NCBI GenBank assembly: GCA_001910725.1
Contig: MJGA01000057.1
Span: 25,815 to 89,814, forward strand
From: Phanerodontia chrysosporium
Taxonomy: Eukaryota > Basidiomycota > Agaricomycetes > Polyporales > Phanerochaetaceae
Reading direction: 5' to 3'
DNA: 64,000 nucleotides
The position numbers were made by a program, and so were the translations under genes. The first letter of the stretch is position 1, and each line of letters starts with the position of its first letter. Positions 1 through 9,347 of this stretch are shown in pieces. The notes under the pieces were generated by a model, which saw only the letters and a list, made by a program, of their open reading frames with translations, did not search any database and was not told the origin of the DNA.

Positions 1-273
1 CCCGGATCACCGGTCTGCCTTGCAACCGGTTCCCCGGATCGCCGAGGAGGCGCTGTCATCCCCGATGACTCCCCTCGCCGAGACACGCCGAGCTGATCAG
101 CCTGATGACACAGCCTCGGCCCGACGCAGCCTCGAGACACTGCCAGCTGACACAGCCTCGTGACATAGCCCCCGCACAGCCTCGCCGCGCAGCCCGCGTC
201 GCAGCCTCGCTGGCTATGCCAAGCACTGCCCATCAGCTTAGGTAATCATACAGCCTGCCCTAGAGTACTGTAG

Positions 274-280
274 TATATAA
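274..280 (+). promoter_or_regulatory. LTR TATA box
   Basis: TATATAA lies 33 nt upstream of A307, the base at which the mRNA would have to start for its 5' end to pair with the primer-binding site. The same box recurs in the 3' LTR at 7273-7279. The spacing fits RNA polymerase II initiation and sets the U3/R boundary. Confidence 0.7.
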
Positions 281-334
281 GGGTAGCCCCCTCGCTCCTG
301 TCCGTCATCTCGACCTCTTGGTCAATACGGACAG

Positions 335-394
335 GTAAGCCCCTGCTTGTATTGTAGTTACAAACACTAATGATATCTTGGTCAATACGGACAG
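335..394 (+). other. Candidate intron inside the LTR leader, flanked by a 19-nt direct repeat
   Basis: The segment starts GTAAGC, contains CACTAAT as a plausible branch site and ends ACAG. The 19 nt before the donor (316-334) are repeated exactly as the last 19 nt of the segment (376-394), so splicing would remove one repeat copy plus spacer. The only ATG between the transcript start and gag (370-372, an 11-codon ORF) lies inside it. Splicing is inferred; it would have to be partial because genomic RNA retains the segment. Confidence 0.4.
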
Positions 395-497
395 CTGAAT
401 AAGTTGTGCGTCGCTGCGTGACTCGCTCCGCCGCGCCTCGTCGTCGTCCTCCCCATCTGCCCTCCCTCGTGCGGCGTTGAGCCCTTGCTCCGCAACA

Positions 498-509
498 TTA
501 GGTCGAGAT
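498..509 (+). other. Primer-binding site of self-priming type
   Basis: The ten bases AGGTCGAGAT at 500-509, two bases after the LTR, are the exact reverse complement of ATCTCGACCT at 307-316 in R, just where the TATA box predicts the mRNA 5' end. I see no convincing match here to a tRNA 3' end (no TGG at the LTR junction). This is the arrangement known from Tf1, where the mRNA 5' end folds back and primes its own minus-strand synthesis. Confidence 0.7.
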
Positions 510-602
510 CTTTTGGGTGCCCTAGGCATTTTCCCCTACCGCTCCCCCCACAATACCGTTTAAAAAAGTTTATCCCCACCGATTAAAGCGAGTACGTCGT
601 AG

Positions 603-1340
603 TCGAGCAGCCCGCTCACTCCGTACACGTTGCTGAGGCTTGCATTTGCAGTGCCGAAAGACGTCCAGCTCAAGGACCACATCCCCCAGCGCATCTTCGA
701 CCGCCTCCAACGTCGTCGCGAGGCCGGTAACCCCGTCAAGTGGACGGACCGCAAAGTCAAGGCGGTCATCAAGCACGTCTCCACGCTCCCGACACCTCCG
801 CCCTCTGTCCCCTCCATCAACTGGACTGCCGTCCGCGAGGCTCGCGAAGCCGAACAGCGCGTAGGCAACCGCATCCGCGAGCAGCGCCAACGCGAGGCGC
901 AAGAAGCCCAGGCCGCCGTAGCCGCCTCCTCCTCGAAGCTCAGTTTGGCAGAGCGCCTCAGCGCCGCCCCGACGTACGAGCCCATCGCCCGCAAGCCCGT
1001 CGGCATCGACATTCCCAAATACTCCCCCACCGACCTCGTCGGCATCTTCACGCCCAAGCTCGACGCGACCATCAAGCGTCTCAAGGCCGTCGAGGAAGTC
1101 GACTTATTCCACCTCGTCAACAGCGACCGTGCGCGAGGAGTTTGCCAGCTGCTCGAACGACTTCAGCAGATCCGCAACGAACTCAGCCGCCTCGCCCCCA
1201 CGACCACGTTTAAGGAGTGGCACCAGTACGAGCTTGGACTTGCTCAGATCGGTGACATTTCGTTTACCGGTTTAAGGCGCAACTTCCGCCGCATCGTAGG
1301 GGAGTTAGACATTGTATACCGGGCTGGATATTTCGATTAA
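603..1340 (+). CDS. Leader open frame A upstream of gag, no ATG
   Basis: This frame is open from 603 to a TAA at 1338-1340 (about 245 codons). Its composition is protein-like: charged, with an Ala/Arg/Glu-rich helical stretch near the middle and a C-terminal part rich in Leu, Arg and Asp. It contains no Met codon, and neither does any other frame from 373 to 1764. A possible splice acceptor (TTTGCAG) ends at 651, so it could be a downstream exon, but no upstream ATG exists in the transcript except the one inside the LTR intron candidate. I do not recognise the protein. It may start at a non-AUG codon, or be a former coding region kept as a leader. Confidence 0.35.
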   Translation, partial: SSSPLTPYTLLRLAFAVPKDVQLKDHIPQRIFDRLQRRREAGNPVKWTDRKVKAVIKHVSTLPTPPPSVPSINWTAVREAREAEQRVGNRIREQRQREAQEAQAAVAASSSKLSLAERLSAAPTYEPIARKPVGIDIPKYSPTDLVGIFTPKLDATIKRLKAVEEVDLFHLVNSDRARGVCQLLERLQQIRNELSRLAPTTTFKEWHQYELGLAQIGDISFTGLRRNFRRIVGELDIVYRAGYFD

Positions 1341-1852
1341 ATAATACATCTTCTGTCGCTCTGGATTTCGACTGTTCGAACTGCCTGCACTTCTTTGGGC
1401 GAACTACAGAGAACGGTGTCACTGCTCCCGCTGATCTCCACGTCGAGGAGCACAACGGGTCTCGAGAAGCCAGAGAGTGCAGCCAACAGCCCTGCCCCCA
1501 TCGAGAGACTGCCCCTCCGTTACTCCCGGTTCCGCCTAGCGACCGAGAGACACAATTCGAGCGCCCCCGTTTCGCGCAACGGCTAGAATTTGCCCGCGCT
1601 TCCGCCACCACCCCGAATACTCCCGACCGCAGTCCCCCGGACAGCAGCCACCACTCGTCTCCCGAGACATCGCTCGGCTCCGTCCTCTCCGATCACGAAC
1701 CAGTCCCTTCGCCCCTTGATCTCTCTCGCGCTCACTCAGGAGCCAATACTCCCCGTCCCCCAACATGTCAAGCACTCCCGGTGGAGCGCCTCCCGGCCCG
1801 GCTCCCCCCGACCCCATCTCCGCTGCCCTCCTGCAGATGGCCCAGGCTATGA
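1214..1852 (+). CDS. Leader open frame B, overlapping frame A and the gag start
   Basis: This frame is one base back (-1) from frame A and is open from 1214 to a TGA near 1850. From about 1350 it reads as plausible protein: several Cys residues in CxxC-like pairs, then a Pro/Ser-rich acidic tail running into the first 30 codons of gag in another frame. It has no ATG. It could continue frame A after a one-base loss like those in pol, or through a -1 shift. No family is recognised. Confidence 0.3.
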
Positions 1853-3015
1853 CGCAGCTCACGAACACGGTTAACACTCTGGCCCAGACTATTGGCGCCA
1901 ATCGGACAACGGTCAATGCAACGGTCAATGCCAACAAGGAGCTCCCCTTCGTCGAGAAGCCCATGCCGTTCAAAGGGAAAGGTTCGGACACGGCCCGTCT
2001 CTTCCGTGCCGCCTATCGCATCTACGCCGACGGGCAGCCGGAGAAATTCGGCAAGCGCGACGTCAACGGTAACCTCGAACGAGACGCAAACACCGGCAAG
2101 ATCTTGGTAGACGGCCAGAAGTGGATCGTCGGTGCTCTCTCCTTCATGCAGGATGAAGCGGCCGAATGGGCACGGCAGTACATCGAGCAAGCGGCAGACG
2201 GCACACAGATATTCGACGGCTCTCGCGCCACGTTCTGGGAAGCTTTTAAGAACCGGTTCGAGCCTATGGACGAGAAGGCCGAGGCCCTCAGCAAGCTGCA
2301 GGCGTGTACACAAGGCAACCGTCGGTTCGCGGAGTTCTTTGCGGAGTTCCAAGCCCTCGCCGGACGCACGAAGCTCACTCCGGAAGACCTGGCGGCCCGG
2401 CTACGGACGAAGTTCAACAAGGACTACCTCGAACGGATTTCGTACATGGTCAACCCCAGCACCGGCAAAGGCCCCGAGACGTACGACGAGCTCAAGAACG
2501 CTGGCTTTGCCGTCGATCGGTCGAAGGACAAGCTTTCGCAAGACCTCCTGGCACAGCAAGGCAAGACGTCCTCGACTCCGGCTAGCTCGTCGACGCGCGC
2601 CTTCCGCGACCCGAACGCGATGGACATCGACGCCGCCAACATCGACGAGCTGTTTAAGGGTCTCACTGGCACGGATCTCAAGCGCCAGTTCGACGCCGTC
2701 ATGAAGGATCGCTGCAAGGTCTGCGGCTCGAAGTCCCACAAGTCCACGGACCCCGTGCACCGCGACTCGGTCTGTAACCACTGCGGCAAGAAGGGTCACT
2801 GGTCCCGCGTCTGTCGTGCCCGCCTCGAGGGCAAGCCGAGAACTGCCCCCGCTACCGCCGCCGTCCGCGCCTCGTCTTCGGATACCTCGTCTCAGGACTC
2901 CTCGTCTCCGGCCTCCTCGTCTTCTGGCAGCTCGTCTGATGACCAAGCCGCCGCGCTCGCCGCCCTCCGTGATCAGCTGGCCCTGATACAGAAGCAGCTC
3001 GGGGGTTTTGCTTAA
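1765..3015 (+). CDS. gag: Gag polyprotein with zinc knuckle
   Basis: The 416-residue product starts at the first ATG downstream of the LTR. An N-terminal Pro/Gln-rich stretch is followed by a retrotransposon Gag core (about residues 95-235, rich in Trp, Phe and Leu; motif FWEAFKNRF), a basic/Ser linker, and near residue 340 a CCHC knuckle CNHCGKKGHWSRVC preceded by another Cys pair (CKVC). The tail is Ser-rich. It forms the particle shell and binds genomic RNA. The frame ends in GGG GGT TTT GCT TAA, which places a -1 slippery heptamer directly before the stop, and pol is open in the -1 frame across it. Confidence 0.93.
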   Translation: MSSTPGGAPPGPAPPDPISAALLQMAQAMTQLTNTVNTLAQTIGANRTTVNATVNANKELPFVEKPMPFKGKGSDTARLFRAAYRIYADGQPEKFGKRDVNGNLERDANTGKILVDGQKWIVGALSFMQDEAAEWARQYIEQAADGTQIFDGSRATFWEAFKNRFEPMDEKAEALSKLQACTQGNRRFAEFFAEFQALAGRTKLTPEDLAARLRTKFNKDYLERISYMVNPSTGKGPETYDELKNAGFAVDRSKDKLSQDLLAQQGKTSSTPASSSTRAFRDPNAMDIDAANIDELFKGLTGTDLKRQFDAVMKDRCKVCGSKSHKSTDPVHRDSVCNHCGKKGHWSRVCRARLEGKPRTAPATAAVRASSSDTSSQDSSSPASSSSGSSSDDQAAALAALRDQLALIQKQLGGFA

Positions 3016-3047
3016 GGGGCCGGAGTGACGCCGCATCGTCGGTCCCC
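3003..3047 (+). promoter_or_regulatory. Putative -1 ribosomal frameshift signal (gag-pol)
   Basis: G GGT TTT at 3003-3009 is in register with the gag frame and fits X XXY YYZ. After a 6-nt spacer, GGGGCCG (3016-3022) can pair with CGG-T-CCCC (3040-3047) as a 7-bp stem with one bulged T and a 17-nt loop. The -1 frame is open from 2973, past the gag stop, into protease. The alternative is that the gag/pol offset is a lost base in the G run, since other single-base losses occur in this element. Confidence 0.6.
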
Positions 3048-6000
3048 GTTTCGTCAAGCCCGGATTCAACTCCGGCGCCTTCATTAGAACCACAGGACAT
3101 TTCGGACTCTATCCGCTCGTGTACGATATCCGTATTAGACCCTTTTTCGAATCACTACCGTGTACCAGTAAAGCTCACCGGAATCAATAAGACTATTCGC
3201 ACGCCCGCAATGATTGACTCCGGTGCGACTTCGCTGTTCATCCACGAAGACTTCTGCAAGCAGCATAAGATTCTCACGGTACCGCTCAAAAGGGAGATTA
3301 CGCTATACAACATCGACGGAACCAAGAACGAAGCAGGGTCTATCACGCGTCGCGCCAGACTCCAGCTGACTGTGGGCTCTTACACGTTTAAGGAGGAGTT
3401 TCTTGTCACGAACATCGGTCCGGAGGACGTCATCCTCGGACTCCCGTGGCTCAAGAAATGGAATCCGAACATCGACTGGGAAACGGGAGATGTCCAATTT
3501 CAGCTCCGCGGCGGAGCTGGGGACACCCCGGTTTTCGGTATCCACCAGATTAACGCCAATCGCTCCGAACGCCGAGAATGGCTCCGAGCAGGCATTGTCG
3601 AGGACTCCAAGGACGAAGTCTGGATTCTCGCCGGCTACACTTACTCGCAAGCGATCGCTGTCGAAGCCAATCGCGAGAAGTACGCCAAGACGTTCGAAGA
3701 GCTGGTTCCCAAAGAGTACCACCGACACAAGAAGGTGTTCTCCGAAGAGGAATCACACCGCCTTCCGAAGCATCAGCCCTGGGATCACGCGATAGATCTC
3801 GTCCCGGACGCCCCGGCCTCGATCAAATCAAAGGTTTATCCCATGTCCCCGATCGAGAATGAAGAACTACAGCGGTTCATCGACGACGCACTCGCCAAGG
3901 GCTACATCGTCCCCAGCAAGTCTCCGATCGCTTCCCCTGTCTTCTTCATCAAGAAAAAGGACGGCAAGCTCCGGTTCATTCAAGACTACTGCAAGCTCAA
4001 CGACATCACTGTGAAGAATCGGTACCCCCTCCCGCTCGCCTCCGACATCATCGGGAAGCTCCAGGGCGCTAAGATCTTCACCAAGTTCGACGTCCGCTGG
4101 GGCTACAACAACGTCCGGATTAAGGAAGGTGACGAGTGGAAAGCCGCCTTCGTCACCAACCGCGGCCTCTTCGAGCCCAGAGTCATGTACTTCGGTCTGT
4201 GCAACAGCCCTGCCACGTTCCAGGCCCTCATGAACCACATCTTCGCCGACCTCATCGCCGAGAGCAAGGTCGCAGTTTACCTCGACGACATTCTCATCTG
4301 GTCGAACGATCTCGCTTCGCATCGGAAGATTGTTCACGAAGTCCTGGCACGCCTCGCCAAGTATGATCTGTACCTTCGGCCCGAAAAGTGCGAGTTCGAG
4401 CGCTCAGAGATCGAGTATCTTGGGCTCCTCATCAGCGAAGGACAAGTCGGCATGGACCCTGGCAAGGTTAAGGCAGTAGCCGAGTGGCCAACCCCGAAGA
4501 ACCTCAAAGACGTACGAGGCTTTGTCGGGTTCGCCAACTTCTATCGCCGTTTCATCAAAGACTTCTCAAAGATCTGCCGCCCGCTGCACGATCTGACGAA
4601 GAAGGATACTCCGTTTAATTGGGGTCCCGCACAGGCAGAAGCCTTCGAGACGCTCAAGCGCGCTTTCACGACTCAGCCCGTGCTCGCCATGTGGAGCATT
4701 GATCGGCCAACTCGCGTCGAGACCGATGCTTCTGGCTACGCCACTGGAGGAGTCATAGCCCAACGCAACCCTGAAGATGGTCTCTGGCATCCAATCGCGT
4801 ATCGCTCGCAGACCATGAGCCCCGCCGAGCGGAATTACGAGATCTGGGATCGCGAGATGCTTGCAATCATTGAAGCTCTCAAGGATTGGCGCCAGTTCCT
4901 CGAAGGTCTCCCGGAGCCTTTCGAGATCTGGACCGATCATCAGAACCTTCAGTACTGGAAGACTGCGCAGAATCTCACACGGCGCCAAGCCCGGTGGGCC
5001 TCCTACCTCGCCGAGTACGACTTCCGCATCATCCACCGCCCGGCAAGACCCATCTCCTCGCTGATCCGCTCTCCCGGCCCTCCTCGCTGCATGTTTCTGA
5101 CGAAGAAGACAATCGCTCGCAGATAGTATTGAAGCCGGAACTGTTTAAGATAGCCGCCACGGTAGCTTTCGCAAACCCCTCCCCCTCGAGAAGCGCATTC
5201 GCGACTGCTCCGAAAAAGAAAAGGAAGTCGCAGACGCTCTGCAGACTCTCCGGACCAAGGGGCCCCGCAGGCTGCGCAACGGCGTTCTCGAATGGGAAGA
5301 AGACAACGGCCTTCTGTACTACCATGGGAAAGTCTACGTCCCGAACAGTGCCGCGCTGCGCAACGACGTCATCAAGTCTTGCCACGACGCGCCGACCGCC
5401 GGACACCCTGGGAAACACACCACCCTCGAATTGGTCTCTCGGTACTATTGGTGGCCGCGCATCTCCGCCGACGTCAGCCGCTACGTGCTCGGCTGCGATC
5501 AGTGTCAACGGTACAAGTCCGCCCCGCACCCAAAGGCCACTCTACAGCCCCACGATGTCCCTTCAGGGCCCTGGGAACACGTTGGCGTGGACCTCATCAC
5601 ACAGCTCCCACGCGACGCCAAGACCAAGAAGGACTCGATCGCGGTCTACGTGGACCACTATTCGGATCAGTGCCACCTTGTACCGGTCGACTCAACGATC
5701 ACCGCCGCCGGCATGGGCGACGTCCACTACACGGACATCTTCCGCCTTCACGGCCTCCCACGCAAGATCTTCTCTGATCGTGGACCCCAGTTTGCAGCTC
5801 AGTACATGCGAGCACTGTACAAGCGCCTCGGCATCGCTACCGGCCTCACCACGGCATATCACCCCGAAGGCAACGGCAAGGTCGAGCGCAAGAACCAGGA
5901 AGTCGAGAAATTCCTGCGTCTCTTCGTCTCCCAGCGCCAAGACGACTGGGTTGATTGGCTCCCGATGGCCGAGTTCACCCTGAACTCACACGTGTCTAGT

Positions 6001-6765
6001 GCTACCGAGCGCACCCCCTTCGAGATAGTTTACGGCTACACACCGGACTTCACGATCCCGGCCGGCAAACACACCAAGGTTCCCGCTCTCGATGAGCGCC
6101 TAGACCGCATGGCTCACGTTCGCAAGGAGGCCGAAGCTGCCCTGCGCCTAACCAAAGCCCGCATGAAAGAAGAGTACGAGGCCGCGAAGAAACGCGCCCA
6201 CTCCTTCAATGTCGGCGATCAGGTTTGGCTCAGCACGAAGGATCTCAGCATCGATCAGCCTTCGCCCAAGCTCGGCCCTCGTCAGCTGGGCCCGTTTAAG
6301 GTTCTGGAGAAGATCGGCGATCTGGACTATCGGCTCGAGCTCCCGAGCTGGCTGAAAATCCACCCGGTTTTCCATGTCAACCGCCTCAGCCCGTGGCACG
6401 ATCAGGGTGTCGAAAAGCCCCTGCCTCCCAAACCTGTCAAGGTTGCCGGCGAAGAAGAATACGTCGTCGAGAAGATCCTCGACAGCCGCATATACCGCCG
6501 CCAACTGCAGTACAAGGTCCGCTGGAAAGGCTACGGCCAAGCCGGCGACACGTGGGAAAAGGCAGACAACCTCAAGCACGCCAAGGCCCTGGTCAACAAA
6601 TTCCATCGCGAAAATCCGGAAGCGCCCCGCAAGCTCGCTGCCACCGCCTTCGAAGCCCTTGCCGCCTCTTTTCGCCCGTTCGTCACCGAAGTCGACGTCT
6701 CCCTCCTTCCTGCCTCCGATCGCGCTAAGGCCGATCTCGATTGGGAGGAGGGGCGCCACATCTGA
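3003..6765 (+). CDS. pol: Pol polyprotein: PR, RT, RNase H, IN, chromodomain (two frame breaks)
   Basis: Protease has the DSGAT active site at about 3216. RT carries YLDD at 4278-4289, preceded by the palm motif KFDVRWGYNN. RNase H has its first catalytic Asp in TDASGYATGG near 4725. Integrase has an HHCC finger (CDQC near 5494) and a DDE core with DLITQLP, FSDRGPQF and NGKVERKNQ. A GPY/F motif (LGPRQLGPFKV) and a chromodomain follow (about 6451-6640; YKVRWKGYGQAGDTWEKADN). The frame jumps back by one base near 5040 (just after HRP at the end of RNase H) and again near 5170 in a C-rich stretch; sense continues across both. If real, these breaks separate PR-RT-RH from IN. The stop is at 6763-6765. 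Confidence 0.92.
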
Positions 6766-6790
6766 CGACCTCGCGAGGACGCTCGGTTTT

Positions 6791-6800
6791 AGGAGGGGGG
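6791..6800 (+). other. Polypurine tract
   Basis: AGGAGGGGGG ends three bases before the 3' LTR (TGTCACGG at 6804). It is the expected plus-strand primer site. Confidence 0.85.
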
Positions 6801-6803
6801 TAA

Positions 6804-7496
6804 TGTCACGGATGTGACGGTGCTGCCCTATTTTTCGCCGATTTTTGGCTATTTTCCTTGATTAATCCAACGGGCGAGCAGCCCTCGCGCCGTCTGGAGT
6901 CCTAGCCGCCCATACTCAGCGCCTGGCCACTCAGCGCCAGCGCCCTGATGGCGCATCACCCCTAGACGCCAGCGCATCCCGCTGCGCGCTCAGACACCGC
7001 CCGGATCACCGGTCTGCCTTGCAACCGGTTCCCCGGATCGCCGAGGAGGCGCTGTCATCCCCGATGACTCCCCTCGCCGAGACACGCCGAGCTGATCAGC
7101 CTGATGACACAGCCTCGGCCCGACGCAGCCTCGAGACACTGCCAGCTGACACAGCCTCGTGACATAGCCCCCGCACAGCCTCGCCGCGCAGCCCGCGTCG
7201 CAGCCTCGCTGGCTATGCCAAGCACTGCCCATCAGCTTAGGTAATCATACAGCCTGCCCTAGAGTACTGTAGTATATAAGGGTAGCCCCCTCGCTCCTGT
7301 CCGTCATCTCGACCTCTTGGTCAATACGGACAGGTAAGCCCCTGCTTGTATTGTAGTTACAAACACTAATGATATCTTGGTCAATACGGACAGCTGAATA
7401 AGTTGTGCGTCGCTGCGTGACTCGCTCCGCCGCGCCTCGTCGTCGTCCTCCCCATCTGCCCTCCCTCGTGCGGCGTTGAGCCCTTGCTCCGCAACA
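6804..7496 (+). repeat. 3' LTR (complete, 693 bp)
   Basis: It begins TGTCAC directly after the polypurine tract and ends GCAACA. It is identical to the visible part of the 5' LTR. The first 196 bp (6804-6999) give the U3 sequence missing at the left edge. TATA box at 7273-7279; intron-like segment at 7334-7393. Confidence 0.96.
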
Positions 7497-8122
7497 GGAA
7501 ACCACGGGTTAGCACGTTCCACACCGCTCTCGATTGAGCCAGGGGCTATCCTTTTACATTCGCAGCGATGGAGGAGAGCGATAGAAGAACCGATTCACAC
7601 TGGGTGCTGCGCTTCACGGTCTTCGGGGTCTGTCACCCACCCTATCGTCGGGGCCCGAGAATGCGTAGCCAATCCAATGTTGGAGTCTCATGCATCATGC
7701 ATCATGCCTCAGGCCTCAGAGCCAACAGGCGAGCTCGCTCGACTTAGCTCCGCAACAGCCAAGATATAAGCTGACCAGGCCACTGCTAGGCTCTTACGCC
7801 ATGAATATCGTGGGCAGGTGAATCGGCAAGTCGTGCAAAGGTCCATTTAATGTTTTACCCCTAGTGATGTTGCAGACACGCAACACAGATGTCGTGTGGG
7901 TAACATGCTCCTATCCCGGTCTCCCTTTAGACTTATATCTGCGCGACGGCTACACTCTAGCGTCCCAATTACAACAACATGTGTCCACTGATGAACCACC
8001 AACGGAGGCCAGTTTCAAAGGCAACCGACCTTGGTGAACCAACTGTCAGCCACTCTGCATATCTTCCTCCGTGCCGGGCATAACGTACTCCTCAACGATA
8101 TCACCAAGTTTTCGCTCTAACA
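7497..8122. other. Intergenic, right flank of the retroelement
   Basis: No coding frame I would support. A short low-complexity run with repeated CATGCAT/CATCATGC lies at 7688-7705. It should contain the promoter of the F-box-like gene; I see no clear TATA box. Confidence 0.5.
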
Positions 8123-9347
8123 ATGATCGCCATCCCACAACACACGACTTTCGACATCATCGACCACCTTGCAGACGACCCCGCCACGCTGCGCACTTGC
8201 GCGCTCGTATCGCTTGCCTGGCTCGCGCGAAGCCGCGCCCACGCCTTCCACACGCTCACGTTCACCCGCTCTGCGCAGCTGCACGCCTTCCTCGCGCTCC
8301 TCGTACCCGGCGTGCACTCCTTCCGCTATAGCGTACGCAACCTGAGGTTCGCCGCGGGTGCGGAGTCTGCGACACCCCGCCTCGTGCTCTGCGCACACGC
8401 TCTCGCCACCATCGCCGGCGCACTGCCGACGCTCTCCGCTTTAACACTCGAGTACGTCAACTGGGCGGACACGCCCGAGACCCAAATGTCGGGTACAGCG
8501 GCGCTGCCGCGCCTCCGTACGCTGCGGCTCTTCGCGGTGGGTACCTCCACTGGGGCCCCCTGGCTCCGGGACAGCTCGCCACGCTCCTGCGTCTCTTTGC
8601 CGGCGTCGACGCGCTCGATCTTACCTGGGAGCATGACGCGCCCCTTGCTGAGCGCGTCGCGTGTGCCAAGGCCCCTGCGCTTCCGCCGCTCCGGGAGCTG
8701 GCGCTCTGCGGGGTTCTCTTGAACCCGCATTTTGTTCGCTGGCTCGCGAGCTCCGGTGCATGCGACAACCTCCAGGCTCTCACCATATATGTCACGGACC
8801 CCATCACGCTCATTGCCCTCGGCGGCCTCCTGCGCGAGCATGGGCGCACGCTCAAGCTGCTCGCTGTGTACCTACACCATCCTGGGCTGGATGCCATAGA
8901 CCGTAAGTCAGTCTTACCCAGGCTCTTGTCATGTTACAAACCATACTTGTCTCCCGCAGAGAACGTCCTTGCGAACACACTCCAGTTGGCCAACTGCACC
9001 TCGCTGCAACTGCTCAAATTCTGGACTATCGTCGACAGCGGCCCTCGACGCTGTCCTGGCACTGGGACATGGGCCTCACGATGCTGCACGCCCTCCCGCG
9101 GCGCACGCTCCGCAAGGTTGAGGTCGCGGTCGGGCCGGGACGCGACCTTGCCGTCGGCGGGTCCGCCCTCGTCAAGTCCGTGCCTTGGCTCGAACTGCAG
9201 AGAGCTATGCAGGCATTCCCGCGCCTGGTAGAGGTCGACATCCTCAACCCAGAGGTGGAAGGCGGTCAGGTCGCGGAGGGAGACCTCGGCCTGGGACGCA
9301 TGACGCTTCGCGCAAAGAACCGACGTGGGTTTGCGCCCCAGACGTAG
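8123..9347 (+). CDS. F-box-like protein
   Basis: The N-terminus (ATG 8123) matches the Agaricomycete F-box-like pattern: FDIIDHLADDPATLRTCALV, then a Trp and an Arg-rich helix. This is followed by Leu-rich, irregular LRR-like repeats. Such proteins usually bind Skp1 and recruit substrates for ubiquitination. One intron is clear (8903-8959, GTAAGT to CCGCAG). The frame slips by one lost base near 8560 (WL|PGQLATLLRLF) and again near 9045 (VDSGP|STLSWHWDM), each at a run of C or G, with good sense on both sides. The gene is therefore either a very young pseudogene or an intact gene with sequencing errors. The stop is TAG at 9345-9347. Confidence 0.65.

Larger units (their letters stand above)
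1..497 (+). repeat. 5' LTR (partial)
   Basis: Position 1 corresponds to 7000 of the 3' LTR, and the two copies align to their ends (497 and 7496) with no mismatch or gap that I could find. The LTR ends in ...GCAACA. It contains a TATA box at 274-280, a putative transcript start near 307 and a 60-nt intron-like segment at 335-394. Confidence 0.96.
1..7496 (+). mobile_element. Ty3/Gypsy chromovirus LTR retrotransposon, 5' end cut by window
   Basis: The order is partial LTR, primer-binding site, leader, gag, protease, reverse transcriptase, RNase H, integrase, GPY/F motif, chromodomain, polypurine tract, full LTR. Protease before RT and integrase after RNase H defines Ty3/Gypsy, and the terminal chromodomain defines chromoviruses. 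About 196 bp of the 5' LTR lie outside the window, so the left target-site duplicate cannot be seen; the right flank begins GGAAA. The shared 497 bases of the LTRs are identical, which implies a recent insertion. Pol nevertheless carries two apparent one-base losses near 5040 and 5170, so the copy is either freshly disabled or mis-sequenced. Self-priming complementarity (307-316 with 500-509) points to the Tf1/sushi type of replication. Confidence 0.97.

Noticed and set aside
560..1120. 186-codon minus-strand open frame over the retroelement leader
   Set aside because: It is the mirror of frame A in GC-rich DNA, with no domain character; transcription here is plus-strand from the LTR.
7688..7705. 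CATGCAT-type short repeat next to the retroelement as a second insertion scar
   Set aside because: Too short and imperfect, with no flanking duplication.
8527..8573. Short intron to explain the frame change in the F-box gene
   Set aside because: The available GT-AG segment would be only 34-38 nt, below all other introns here, and would delete conserved WLPGQLA-like sequence; a lost base fits better.
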